Below, in pieces: positions 43,035 through 50,753 of a stretch of 64,000 nt of DNA. Source of the stretch: Dehalococcoidia bacterium (GTDB lineage: Bacteria > Chloroflexota > Dehalococcoidia > Lucifugimonadales > Australimonadaceae); assembly GCA_022449765.1 (NCBI GenBank), contig JAKUPZ010000002.1:1-64000 (forward strand), read 5' to 3'. Each line of letters opens with the position of its first letter. Within the stretch, counting starts at the first letter, position 1. The notes below the pieces were generated by a model. It had not been told where the DNA came from and ran no database searches. It worked only from the letters and a program-made list of their open reading frames with translations. The position numbers were made by a program, and so were the translations under genes.

Positions 43035-44047
43035 TATTTATCTATAGCTCCAAAAGGTTCTACAACTTTATCATTCATTGAAGATTCAATCGCGGCTAGG
43101 GCAAAAGATAGAGTTTTTAGGGCGTCATATCCATCGACCGGGACTTTAGGGCCGCCTTGAATTGCATTCAGCCAATGTCGAACCTCATTTAAGAACATAT
43201 CATTTCGATCATCCTCAAATTGAATTACTTCCCATTTTTCTAAATTCGCTTGATATAAAGCGACCGTGTTCTTATAAAAATCCCAGTAAATATTACCCAA
43301 TTCCCCCTGAATGGACAGTTCCTTACGATGGTGCCGTCCATATATATCCATATGTATAGATCCTATGACCCCAGAGTGGAAGCGCACTATGATTTCTGCT
43401 AGATCATCTGAATCAATTTCGAGCTTACTGAAAGTACCATTAACCCCATATATGGTCCTAGCTTCGCCAAAAAGCCACCTCATGATATCTATTGCATGGC
43501 TCTCATCTAATAATGCTCCTCCACCTAGTTCTTTTTTAGCCATGAACCATGACCGATAGTCTTCCCAAGGATGCCAATCAGGTAAATACTCAGAGAAAAT
43601 GATATTCGCTGAATAAATTTGTCCAATTTGATCATTCTCCAAAAAGTATTTAATTTTTTGGAGAGCAGGCCAGAATCTATAGGTATAGCCTACGGCAACT
43701 ACTAGGCTGGATTCTTTTGCTAAAGATAAGAGTTCAGGGACGCCTTCGCTCGTGTTGGATAAGGGTTTTTCTATAAGGACACTAGCACCAGATTTGATGG
43801 CTTCTTTGGCTACGTCTAGGTGTATTGAAGTAGGCACACAAACTACAACCCCATCGCACTTGCTCTTTAATTGCTCGGATAAATTATCCGAGCAAAGGAT
43901 CTCACTTCCTATTCGTTCTGTTACTTCTTGAAGCCTATCCTTACGAGTATCTACGGCCACGAGATTCTCGACGCCAAGTGCCTTTAGGTTTCCGAGGTGC
44001 CTTTTACCAATTGAACCGCAACCAACGACAATTATTCTCAAAGCCAT
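43034..44047 (-). CDS. Gfo/Idh/MocA-family oxidoreductase
   Basis: NAD(P)-binding sugar oxidoreductase. N-terminal motif IIVVGCGSIGKRHLGNL, then VLIEKPLSNT with the catalytic-region Lys (EKP) near 95, and the C-terminal beta-sheet domain. 337 aa. It follows the cytidylyltransferase by seven bases and shares one base with the unknown gene downstream. A dehydrogenation or epimerisation step on the sugar acid is likely. Two perfect inverted repeats (43636-43664 and 43871-43895) lie inside. Confidence 0.9.
   Translation of the reverse strand: MALRIIVVGCGSIGKRHLGNLKALGVENLVAVDTRKDRLQEVTERIGSEILCSDNLSEQLKSKCDGVVVCVPTSIHLDVAKEAIKSGASVLIEKPLSNTSEGVPELLSLAKESSLVVAVGYTYRFWPALQKIKYFLENDQIGQIYSANIIFSEYLPDWHPWEDYRSWFMAKKELGGGALLDESHAIDIMRWLFGEARTIYGVNGTFSKLEIDSDDLAEIIVRFHSGVIGSIHMDIYGRHHRKELSIQGELGNIYWDFYKNTVALYQANLEKWEVIQFEDDRNDMFLNEVRHWLNAIQGGPKVPVDGYDALKTLSFALAAIESSMNDKVVEPFGAIDK
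43636..43664. repeat. perfect intragenic inverted repeat, 10-bp arms
   Basis: TCTCCAAAAA (43636-43645) and TTTTTGGAGA (43655-43664) with a 9-base loop, inside the Gfo/Idh gene. Confidence 0.75.
43871..43895. repeat. perfect intragenic palindrome, 12-bp arms, 1-base centre
   Basis: TTGCTCGGATAA (43871-43882) and TTATCCGAGCAA (43884-43895) in the Gfo/Idh coding sequence (CSDNLSEQ region). It is not followed by a U-run. Confidence 0.9.
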
Positions 44048-44054
44048 TTCCCTG

Positions 44055-44765
44055 CTAAGTACGTTTATTCATCAAGATCTCTGCAAGTGCCCAATCAATA
44101 GGGTTATCAATATTTACGGAATCTTCAGCGCTCATAATCATAGCTTTGATGTTTGCCCCACTCATTGAATTGCCAGTTGTAATTACTTCCGTGCGAACTA
44201 CATCTACTGAACCATTCTGTATATATGCATCACCCAATTCTTGCCTTGGCATATTATAAGGCTCCTTGAATCCAGTGGTACTAGTTGGCACGAAAGGTTC
44301 AAGGAATCCGTTTTCTATTTTCCAGGTTTTTAGAGGATGTTGCGGAGAAGATGTAACTGTCCGCACACAATCGACTTTCGGGGTTTCTAGGAATAAATTG
44401 ATAGCTTTATCTATATGCGCTGCTGTTCGAAGGGGTGCAGTGGGTCTTAAATGAACCACAATATCGGGAGAATAAGATTCATTGTCTTTTAGCCAAGATA
44501 GGCAATGTAGAAATACTTCTAAATCTCTTGAAGAGTCATCTGCAAGGTGCGCGGGGCGAATAAAAGGTACCTCACAGTTGTATGTTGCCGCACATTCTGC
44601 GATTTCAGTGTCTTCGGTTGAAAGTACTAGCCTCGTAATTAAATTTGAGTTTTGAGCCGCTATTACACTGTGGGCGATCAAAGGTAGGCCAGCTAATAGT
44701 TTTATATTCTTACGAGGGATTCCTTTTGAACCGCCTCTGGCGGGGATTATTCCTAAAATATGCAT
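44055..44765 (-). CDS. CMP-sugar synthetase (acylneuraminate cytidylyltransferase family)
   Basis: Activates a keto-sugar acid with CTP to give the CMP-sugar. The N-terminal signature IIPARGGSKGIPRKNIKLLAG binds CTP, and VVHLRPTAPLRTAAHI is the second conserved region. 236 aa. It opens the five-gene operon (cytidylyltransferase, Gfo/Idh, unknown, NeuB-cupin, HAD) at 44765-40205. No NeuC or dedicated glycosyltransferase accompanies it. Legionaminate/pseudaminate-like or other CMP-sugar acids are all possible. Confidence 0.92.
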   Translation of the reverse strand: MHILGIIPARGGSKGIPRKNIKLLAGLPLIAHSVIAAQNSNLITRLVLSTEDTEIAECAATYNCEVPFIRPAHLADDSSRDLEVFLHCLSWLKDNESYSPDIVVHLRPTAPLRTAAHIDKAINLFLETPKVDCVRTVTSSPQHPLKTWKIENGFLEPFVPTSTTGFKEPYNMPRQELGDAYIQNGSVDVVRTEVITTGNSMSGANIKAMIMSAEDSVNIDNPIDWALAEILMNKRT

Positions 44766-44893
44766 CCAAATCTACACATTCTTTTTAGATTAAAGCTCAA
44801 TAATTGTACATTGATTTTAGCAAATTTAGTTTTTAAGACACTCTGAATATTGAACCAATTAAAATCTATATGAGGGTATGGATTCGTAATGTG

Positions 44894-44923
44894 TTGTACT
44901 GATGTACAATTTGGAAAGATTAT
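44894..44923 (+). promoter_or_regulatory. candidate promoter of the tRNA cluster with a short inverted repeat
   Basis: TTGTAC (44894-44899) and GATTAT (44918-44923) are spaced 18 bases. The -35 half is also one arm of TTGTAC/GTACAA (44894-44899, 44904-44909). The rest of 44766-44963 shows no gene. Confidence 0.3.
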
Positions 44924-44963
44924 GGATTAGCTTCCGCTTCTTCCATTAGAATGAGGGAGAGCG

Positions 44964-45040
44964 GGGCGGTTAGCTCAGTTGGTTAGAGCGCTAGCTTCAC
45001 ACGCTAGAGGTCACAGGTTCGAATCCTGTATCGCCCACCA
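44964..45040 (+). tRNA. tRNA-Val (CAC)
   Basis: Full cloverleaf: 7-bp acceptor GGGCGGT/ATCGCCC, D-arm GCTC-GAGC, anticodon arm CTAGC-TTCACAC-GCTAG with CAC, and T-arm ACAGG-TTCGAAT-CCTGT. CCA is encoded (45038-45040). Confidence 0.97.
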
Positions 45041-45047
45041 GTAGATA

Positions 45048-45132
45048 GCCGAGGTGGCGGAACGGCAGACGCGCTGTGTTCAGGGCGCAGTGTCCTTAGG
45101 GCGTGCGAGTTCAAATCTCGCCCTCGGCACCA
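45048..45132 (+). tRNA. tRNA-Leu (CAG)
   Basis: 85-nt class II tRNA with acceptor GCCGAGG/CCTCGGC, anticodon stem CTGTG/CGCAG around CAG, a short variable arm, and encoded CCA (45130-45132). It lies seven bases after tRNA-Val. Confidence 0.96.
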
Positions 45133-45144
45133 AATATATATTCT

Positions 45145-45220
45145 GCGCTAGTAGCTCAGTGGATAGAGCGCATCCCTGCGGAGGATGAGGCCGTGGGTTC
45201 GAGTCCCACCTAGCGCGCCA
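45145..45220 (+). tRNA. tRNA-Arg (GCG)
   Basis: Acceptor GCGCTAG/CTAGCGC, anticodon arm CATCC-CTGCGGA-GGATG giving anticodon GCG, encoded CCA (45218-45220). Most bacteria read CGN with an ACG (inosine) tRNA, so G34 here is noteworthy. Confidence 0.95.
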
Positions 45221-45304
45221 TTATATTCCGAATTACTATATATTCACTGAAGTTATTGTCCTGTTCTCAAGGTAACGCGAATAGAACCTTTTCTGGAGGG
45301 ACGA

Positions 45305-46588
45305 GTGCTAAGTATTGATGACAATATCTATATGACTCAAGTTGATCGAGGCTCTGCAATGGGCGATTTCCTTCGCCTATTTTGGGTTCCAGCATTGCTG
45401 TCTTCTGAATTACCCGGACCCGATTGCGCTCCGATTAGGGTTACTTTGTTGGGTGAAAAATTGATTGCATTTCGAGATTCCTCCGGTAAGGTCGGATTGT
45501 TATTTGAGAAATGTCCACATAGAAGAGCTAGTTTATTTTTTGGGCGCAATGAAGAAATGGGAATAAGGTGCGCATACCACGGCTGGAAGTTTGATGTTAA
45601 TGGCGAATGTATTGATATGCCATCGGAACCAGTAGCTTCTAATTTTCGGCATAAAATTAAGCAGACTGCTTTCGCCACTGAAGAAAAAGGAGGCCTTATC
45701 TGGGCTTATTTAGGCTCAAAAACGTCAATGCCTGAATTCCCAGCATTCCCATGGATTAATTTACCTTCTAAACAGGTTCATATAACTAAGCGATTAGAAC
45801 GTACAAACTGGATTCAAGGACTCGAAGGAGGAATAGATTCCTCGCATTCTAATTTTTTGCATTCAAACCTTGAATCATTTCGCATGACTAAAGAATGGGT
45901 AGAAAAAGCTGCAAAAGCATCCGACTTACGAGCAAAATATCACGCATTGGATCGATCTCCTGTTTTTACCGCAGAGGATACAAACTACGGAGTGCGGGTG
46001 GGTGCACGACGGGATATTGGTGAAGGTAAATATTATTGGCGCTTCACCCATTGGATGATGCCTTTTTACAATCTTTTCAAGAACGGAGATAAAGCACCAG
46101 GGATGAATAGTCAGGGTATTGCTTGGATTCCGATTGATAAGACCAATTGCTGGACTATTGTGATTACGTGGAATGAGCAAAGGGAACTATCTGATGCAGA
46201 TATTTCTTCAGCTGATGATTTCGCAGGCCCAGTTATTACAGGATCGTTCGAACCTGTAAGGAATATAAATAATGACTATCAGATTAATCGAGAGGATCAG
46301 ATACTGAATACGTTTACTGGAATTGAGGGTATCCAAGCTCAGGACATGGCAGTGCAAGAAAGCATGGGATCCATCGTAGATCGGAATGAAGAGCACTTGG
46401 GTACAAGTGACACCGCAATTATTGCAATGAGGCGGAGGCTTCTGAAGCTTTCCTCGGATTATTCGAAAGGATATAAGCCGCCTGCTGTTAATGATGGAAG
46501 TGTATACAGAGTACGTTTTGCAGAAGCGTTAGTTGACCAAAATCAAGAATTAAGTGAAGTGGAGCGCACTAGAATGTGCCAGCATTAG
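45305..46588 (+). CDS. Rieske ring-hydroxylating oxygenase alpha subunit
   Basis: Oxygenates an aromatic ring or O-demethylates with O2. The Rieske 2Fe-2S motif is CPH..C at Cys70/His72 and Cys89/His92 (CAYHGWKF). The mononuclear iron ligands appear in GGIDSSHSNFLH (Asp178, His181, His186). 427 aa resembles phthalate-4,5-dioxygenase/vanillate-demethylase-like alpha subunits. A GGAGG site precedes a GTG start. No ferredoxin or reductase gene is adjacent. It leads an operon with PanB-like, LigJ-like and LigB-like genes, so it may create the catechol-type diol or phenol for ring cleavage. Confidence 0.9.
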   Translation: MLSIDDNIYMTQVDRGSAMGDFLRLFWVPALLSSELPGPDCAPIRVTLLGEKLIAFRDSSGKVGLLFEKCPHRRASLFFGRNEEMGIRCAYHGWKFDVNGECIDMPSEPVASNFRHKIKQTAFATEEKGGLIWAYLGSKTSMPEFPAFPWINLPSKQVHITKRLERTNWIQGLEGGIDSSHSNFLHSNLESFRMTKEWVEKAAKASDLRAKYHALDRSPVFTAEDTNYGVRVGARRDIGEGKYYWRFTHWMMPFYNLFKNGDKAPGMNSQGIAWIPIDKTNCWTIVITWNEQRELSDADISSADDFAGPVITGSFEPVRNINNDYQINREDQILNTFTGIEGIQAQDMAVQESMGSIVDRNEEHLGTSDTAIIAMRRRLLKLSSDYSKGYKPPAVNDGSVYRVRFAEALVDQNQELSEVERTRMCQH

Positions 46589-46604
46589 GGCTTGGGAGGA
46601 AGAG

Positions 46605-47363
46605 TTGTCGCGATTAACAATTAATGATTTGCAATTAATGAAAAATAAAGGCGAGAAGATAGCAGCTGGTGTTTGCTACGACGTACAAATGACTAAAATT
46701 TGGGAACGTGCTGGCGTTGATCTTCTTTCTGTTGGTGATAGCGTCAGTCGAACTTTTCTTGGAATGGAAGATGATTCCGAATTTTCTTTAGATGCGATGC
46801 TTTTATTTGGTAAAGCTGTCGCTCGCGTTGCCCAAAGAGCAGTAGTAAATGTTGATATGCCTACTGTTACTTGTAATGCAGGGCCGAAAGCTGTTGAGGA
46901 GGCTGCAAAAAGAATCAAATCTGAAACTTTGGCTGATATGACAAAAGTGGATATTCGAACACAGGAAGAGGAACTTTTTGATGATGTTTTAGCCGTCATA
47001 GGTACGGGATTCCCTGTGTATCCTCAAATTGGATTTGATGTTTGGGAGCCATCACACGGTTCTACTAAAGATTTTGACCACGTAATGAAATGGTGTAATG
47101 CAGTTCAAGATGCAGGTGCGGTAATGATTGACCTGACTAACGTAAGCCATGAAATTTACTCTGCGGTTGCAAACGCTATAAAGGTTCCCGTAATTGGGGG
47201 ACAATCGGGACCTGAGGCGGATGGCAGAATTTATGTAAGCTATTTATTAACAGGATACCGATCAGATTCTATTGATAAAAACGACGGGACCCCCAGCGCT
47301 GCGAAATATATCTACGAAATTGCTTCAGATGCCGTTTCAAAGATACACTCCGGAACTTGGTGA
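46605..47363 (+). CDS. PanB-like (ketopantoate hydroxymethyltransferase fold) lyase/transferase
   Basis: A TIM-barrel enzyme of the PEP-mutase/isocitrate-lyase superfamily, PanB branch. Metal-ligand positions are retained: VGDS (Asp45) and VDMP (Asp84); the third (Glu in PanB) reads KVDIR (~114-118). The TTG at 46605 is chosen because a GGGAGGA site lies just upstream; 252 aa fits PanB (~260). It is one of four genes with a Rieske oxygenase, LigJ-like hydratase and LigB-like dioxygenase, so an aldolase-type role on a ring-cleavage product is more likely than pantothenate synthesis. This is an inference. Confidence 0.75.
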   Translation: MSRLTINDLQLMKNKGEKIAAGVCYDVQMTKIWERAGVDLLSVGDSVSRTFLGMEDDSEFSLDAMLLFGKAVARVAQRAVVNVDMPTVTCNAGPKAVEEAAKRIKSETLADMTKVDIRTQEEELFDDVLAVIGTGFPVYPQIGFDVWEPSHGSTKDFDHVMKWCNAVQDAGAVMIDLTNVSHEIYSAVANAIKVPVIGGQSGPEADGRIYVSYLLTGYRSDSIDKNDGTPSAAKYIYEIASDAVSKIHSGTW

Positions 47364-47390
47364 GATCCCACTGACATATATAGGAGCATT

Positions 47391-48404
47391 ATGATTATCG
47401 ATTCCCATGGCCATTACACAACGGCCCCTGCAGGTGTACAGATTTTTCGAGCTACACAGATTACATTTATGGGCAACCCTGTAAAGCATCCTGTTAATGT
47501 TTCGGACGATGAAATTCGTGCGTCACTCGAGAAGGGTCAATTAAAGCTTCAGAATGAAAGAGGTACTGATATTGCGCTTTTTTCTCCAAGAGCGTCTTGG
47601 ATGGGTCATCATTTTGGAGGAGAATTAATTAGTAGATATTGGACAGAAATTAATAATGACATCATTAAGAGAGTTTGTGATTTATTCCCTGATCGATTTA
47701 TACCAGTAGCATCCTTACCTCAATCCCCCGGCGTTCCGCCTGAAAAAGGGGTCGTACAAGAACTGGAGCGAGTGGTTAACGAGATGGGCTTTGTTGGATG
47801 CAATCTAAACCCTGACCCATCAGGGGGGTTTTGGTCTGATCCTCCTTTAGGAGACCGTTATTGGTACCCACTTTACGAGAAGTTAGTTGAATTAGATGTC
47901 CCCGCAATGATCCATGGGTCGGGTACTTGTAACCCCGCATTTACGACAACGGGCTCACATTATATGAATGTGGACAATACTGGATTTGTGCAAATAATGG
48001 ATTCAGATATATATAAAGATTTTCCTACGATCAAATTTATTATGCCTCACGGCGGCGGTGCAATCCCTTATCAATATGCCCGTTTCAAAGGTCTAAGCAT
48101 AATGAGTAAAAGAATGCCTTTCGATGAACTATTAAGCAAAATGTATTTTGATACGGCAATTTACAATCAGGCCGCCACAGAATTTTTAATCAAAACTGTA
48201 GGTGTGGACAATGTGCTGTTTGCTTCTGAAATGATTGGCGGAGTCCAAGCTGAAGATCCAGATACTGGAAGGCAGTACGATGATACAAAACCTTATATCG
48301 ATGGCATCGATTGGCTAACGGAAGCGGATCGTCGGAAATTATTTGAAGAGAATGTTCAGGTAGCCTACCCGCGAATGAAGCCGTATTTGGAGAAAATCCA
48401 ATAG
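47391..48404 (+). CDS. amidohydrolase-2 family, 4-oxalomesaconate hydratase (LigJ)-like
   Basis: The N-terminus MIIDSHGHYTTAP carries His6 and His8; other likely metal ligands are IHG (His175), MPHGGG (His220) and FASE (Glu280). A Glu in place of the usual Asp at the last ligand, and the DSHGHY start, both fit LigJ-type 4-oxalomesaconate hydratases of the protocatechuate/gallate meta-cleavage route, which are zinc enzymes. 337 aa. It lies between the PanB-like and LigB-like genes, 27 and 45 bases apart. The substrate may be a close analogue. Confidence 0.85.
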   Translation: MIIDSHGHYTTAPAGVQIFRATQITFMGNPVKHPVNVSDDEIRASLEKGQLKLQNERGTDIALFSPRASWMGHHFGGELISRYWTEINNDIIKRVCDLFPDRFIPVASLPQSPGVPPEKGVVQELERVVNEMGFVGCNLNPDPSGGFWSDPPLGDRYWYPLYEKLVELDVPAMIHGSGTCNPAFTTTGSHYMNVDNTGFVQIMDSDIYKDFPTIKFIMPHGGGAIPYQYARFKGLSIMSKRMPFDELLSKMYFDTAIYNQAATEFLIKTVGVDNVLFASEMIGGVQAEDPDTGRQYDDTKPYIDGIDWLTEADRRKLFEENVQVAYPRMKPYLEKIQ

Positions 48405-48449
48405 CTGTGCTTGTTATAAATATCCTGTCATTAATTTTGAGATTTTAAA

Positions 48450-49436
48450 ATGGCGAAGCTTGTAGGGACTTTTTTCCATTCACACGGAGGGACAACATCT
48501 TTACCCCCGGAGCTTTGGGTTGAACGCCGGAATAACAGGCCGATAAGGTCGGATGTGCCCAATGAGTCACTTGCGAAGAATACGGCAAAATCGGAGCGAG
48601 TTCATAAGGGTTTTCAGACCCTAAGGGATAAAGTACAAGAGCTCAAAGTGGACGTTCTTATCGTCTTTAGTGATGACCAACTTGAGTGTTTTGATTTTAA
48701 TAATTACCCAGCGTTTGCTGTATACGTTGGTGAAAAATTTAGTAAATCTCAACGAATAATAAGATCTCCATTGATTGGTCGCCATGCTCCCCCAGGGTAC
48801 GAGTTTTTAGGACACCCTAAGCTTGCTACAGAATTATTATTAGGTGTAATGTCTCGAGGTTTTGATCCTGCTTTTAGTATGAATATGCCTAAACCAGACA
48901 AGGGCCTTGCTGGAGGCATAATAAGATCTGCTGAAGAGCTTACCAATTTTACGACGCCAATTGTTCCCATAATGATGAACTTATATTTTGCTCCGCAGGT
49001 TACAGGCATGCGGAGTTATTTGTTCGGCAAGGCTGTTCGTGAGGTCATTGACGAATTTGATCAAAACATTCGTATTGGAGTAGTCGCTTCAGGAGGGTTA
49101 TGGCATACGCCTGGGATGCCCAATGCTTGGCTAAACACCGAATTTGATCATAAGACGCTAGATTTGTTAGCCAAAGGAGACGCCCGTGGAATGGCGGAAC
49201 ATTTTGATAGTTACGTTATTCCGGAAGATGACTTGAGTCAGGATATTTCAACTCAGATTCGCGTTAATACTGGTATGCCCTCTTTAGGTGGACCAGCATT
49301 TGGAACCCGTGAAACATGTGCATGGATTGCAGTTGCTGCAGTATCTGAGGGGAGTGCTATTAATATCGTTGATTATATTGATGTTTTCGCCTCACCTGTT
49401 GGTAATGCGTTTGCATATTGTGAGAGCTTTATTTAG
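48450..49436 (+). CDS. class III extradiol dioxygenase, LigB superfamily
   Basis: Cleaves a catechol-type ring outside the diol. The N-terminal part (VGTFFHSHGG) and VDVLIVFSDDQLECFDFNNYPAFAVY align with the LigB beta-subunit plan. VVASGGLWHTPGMP is the conserved Gly-rich segment near the end, and DHKTLDLLAKGD follows. 328 aa. At the position where LigB has its second metal His (NDH), this protein reads SDDQ. The gene overlaps the convergent Rieske gene at 49429 by eight bases. With LigJ-like hydratase upstream, a protocatechuate/gallate-type substrate is likely. Confidence 0.8.
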   Translation: MAKLVGTFFHSHGGTTSLPPELWVERRNNRPIRSDVPNESLAKNTAKSERVHKGFQTLRDKVQELKVDVLIVFSDDQLECFDFNNYPAFAVYVGEKFSKSQRIIRSPLIGRHAPPGYEFLGHPKLATELLLGVMSRGFDPAFSMNMPKPDKGLAGGIIRSAEELTNFTTPIVPIMMNLYFAPQVTGMRSYLFGKAVREVIDEFDQNIRIGVVASGGLWHTPGMPNAWLNTEFDHKTLDLLAKGDARGMAEHFDSYVIPEDDLSQDISTQIRVNTGMPSLGGPAFGTRETCAWIAVAAVSEGSAINIVDYIDVFASPVGNAFAYCESFI

Positions 49437-50676
49437 GGAACATTCCTATAATTTCTTCAATTTTAGGATTGTACCTTTGATGCCCATGGTAAATCATCCT
49501 AGCTTGATTTCTATCTGGAGTGTAATAAACGCTTTCTTGAGTCATCATGATGCATTCGTTTTCTTCTGGAATTCGAAACACATTCATGGGGTCACCCCCG
49601 TCTTTTACTACGTCAATCGCTTCAAATAGCATTTGCCGGAACTGTATTACTCCTATATCTGATTCACCCAGCCTTTCAATTGTTCTATTTGTCACTGGTC
49701 CCTGTGTCACCCATGCCATGAAGTCTTGAGGCAGCGGAACCTCAAGATTGAGCTCTCCATTGATGTATAAAGGAATTTCGTAGTAAGGAACTACTTCTTG
49801 GGGAGGTACATCCACTTCAGAGGGGAATTGATATCGTGTATACACGACATGGAGGGTATTGTAATCATCAATCGGAACTCTAATCTGAAATTCTGTGCTG
49901 GTAGTTCCTGTAGTGGAGCGCAAAATATTTGGAAAAACCCAAGGATGCCCCACTTTCCAAATATCATCTTCCTCAGATGTGCCTTCAACAACACGTTTTT
50001 TGAATACCCCATGGGCAAATTTCTCAAAACCAATCTTTTGATGAGGACGAGCCATTGCGACTCTCCATGGGGGGACTTCGGCCCCTGTTTTTTGAGCTAA
50101 ATAAAGACCGTAGACGCCATGCAACCATTCTGCATGAACAGGGTCGGTAGAGTTCTCTTGGCATTGAACCCAATTGCATGGGAGTATAGTGAATCCTATA
50201 TCCCGCCATGCATGTTCTGTAACAAAAAGATCCCATCGGGGAACAAGGGGTGCTGGGGAAGGCCCTAAATAGGCAAATAGCAATCCACCTAATTCTTCTA
50301 CCGGATAGGCAACTACATTGACTTTTTCTTTAAATCTGCCGTCAGGCCTTACTGTTTCTTCGAATGGTTGTTCAATGCATTGACCCTCTTTGTTTAACAT
50401 CCATCCGTGATACATACATCGGAGGCCATTCTCTTCAGGTATTCCATAAGAAAGATCTACACGCCGGTGAGGACAAAACCTATCAATGAGCCCTATTTCC
50501 CCAGATTTGTCTTTGTACAGAACAAGGTCCTCACCAAGTAGCCTAACCGGTTTAGTTGGTTTTTCATTCAATTCAGCTGCCGCAGCTATAGGATGCCAAT
50601 AACGCCGAAGTAACTCCCCCATTGGAGTACCTTTTCCAACCTGAGTTAGTAATTCGTTTTGTTCTTGAGTTAGCAT
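49429..50676 (-). CDS. Rieske ring-hydroxylating oxygenase alpha subunit
   Basis: A second member of the family. Rieske motif at Cys68/His70 (CPHRRVDL) and Cys87/His90 (CMYHGWML); iron ligands in ENSTDPVHAEWLHG (Asp178, His181, His186). 415 aa. It starts MLTQEQNELL like the third oxygenase gene (51498-52841), so the two are close paralogues. It is transcribed against the extradiol gene. No dedicated reductase is nearby. A perfect 11-bp inverted repeat (49925-49964) lies inside. Confidence 0.9.
   Translation of the reverse strand: MLTQEQNELLTQVGKGTPMGELLRRYWHPIAAAAELNEKPTKPVRLLGEDLVLYKDKSGEIGLIDRFCPHRRVDLSYGIPEENGLRCMYHGWMLNKEGQCIEQPFEETVRPDGRFKEKVNVVAYPVEELGGLLFAYLGPSPAPLVPRWDLFVTEHAWRDIGFTILPCNWVQCQENSTDPVHAEWLHGVYGLYLAQKTGAEVPPWRVAMARPHQKIGFEKFAHGVFKKRVVEGTSEEDDIWKVGHPWVFPNILRSTTGTTSTEFQIRVPIDDYNTLHVVYTRYQFPSEVDVPPQEVVPYYEIPLYINGELNLEVPLPQDFMAWVTQGPVTNRTIERLGESDIGVIQFRQMLFEAIDVVKDGGDPMNVFRIPEENECIMMTQESVYYTPDRNQARMIYHGHQRYNPKIEEIIGMFPK
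49925..49964. repeat. perfect intragenic inverted repeat, 11-bp arms
   Basis: ATATTTGGAAA (49925-49935) and TTTCCAAATAT (49954-49964) with an 18-base loop, inside the oxygenase gene. Confidence 0.75.
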
Positions 50677-50753
50677 GACATCCTCAAATGGTCGAATATG
50701 GAGACATTAGCATATTTTTGAGGAAATTATTTAATAATTGAGTAGGAGGAATA

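Noticed and set aside
50681-50724. Inverted repeat TCCTCAAA / TTTGAGGA between two divergent genes
   Set aside because: One arm contains the ribosome-binding site of the minus-strand oxygenase gene, and the 28-base spacing is long; likely coincidence.
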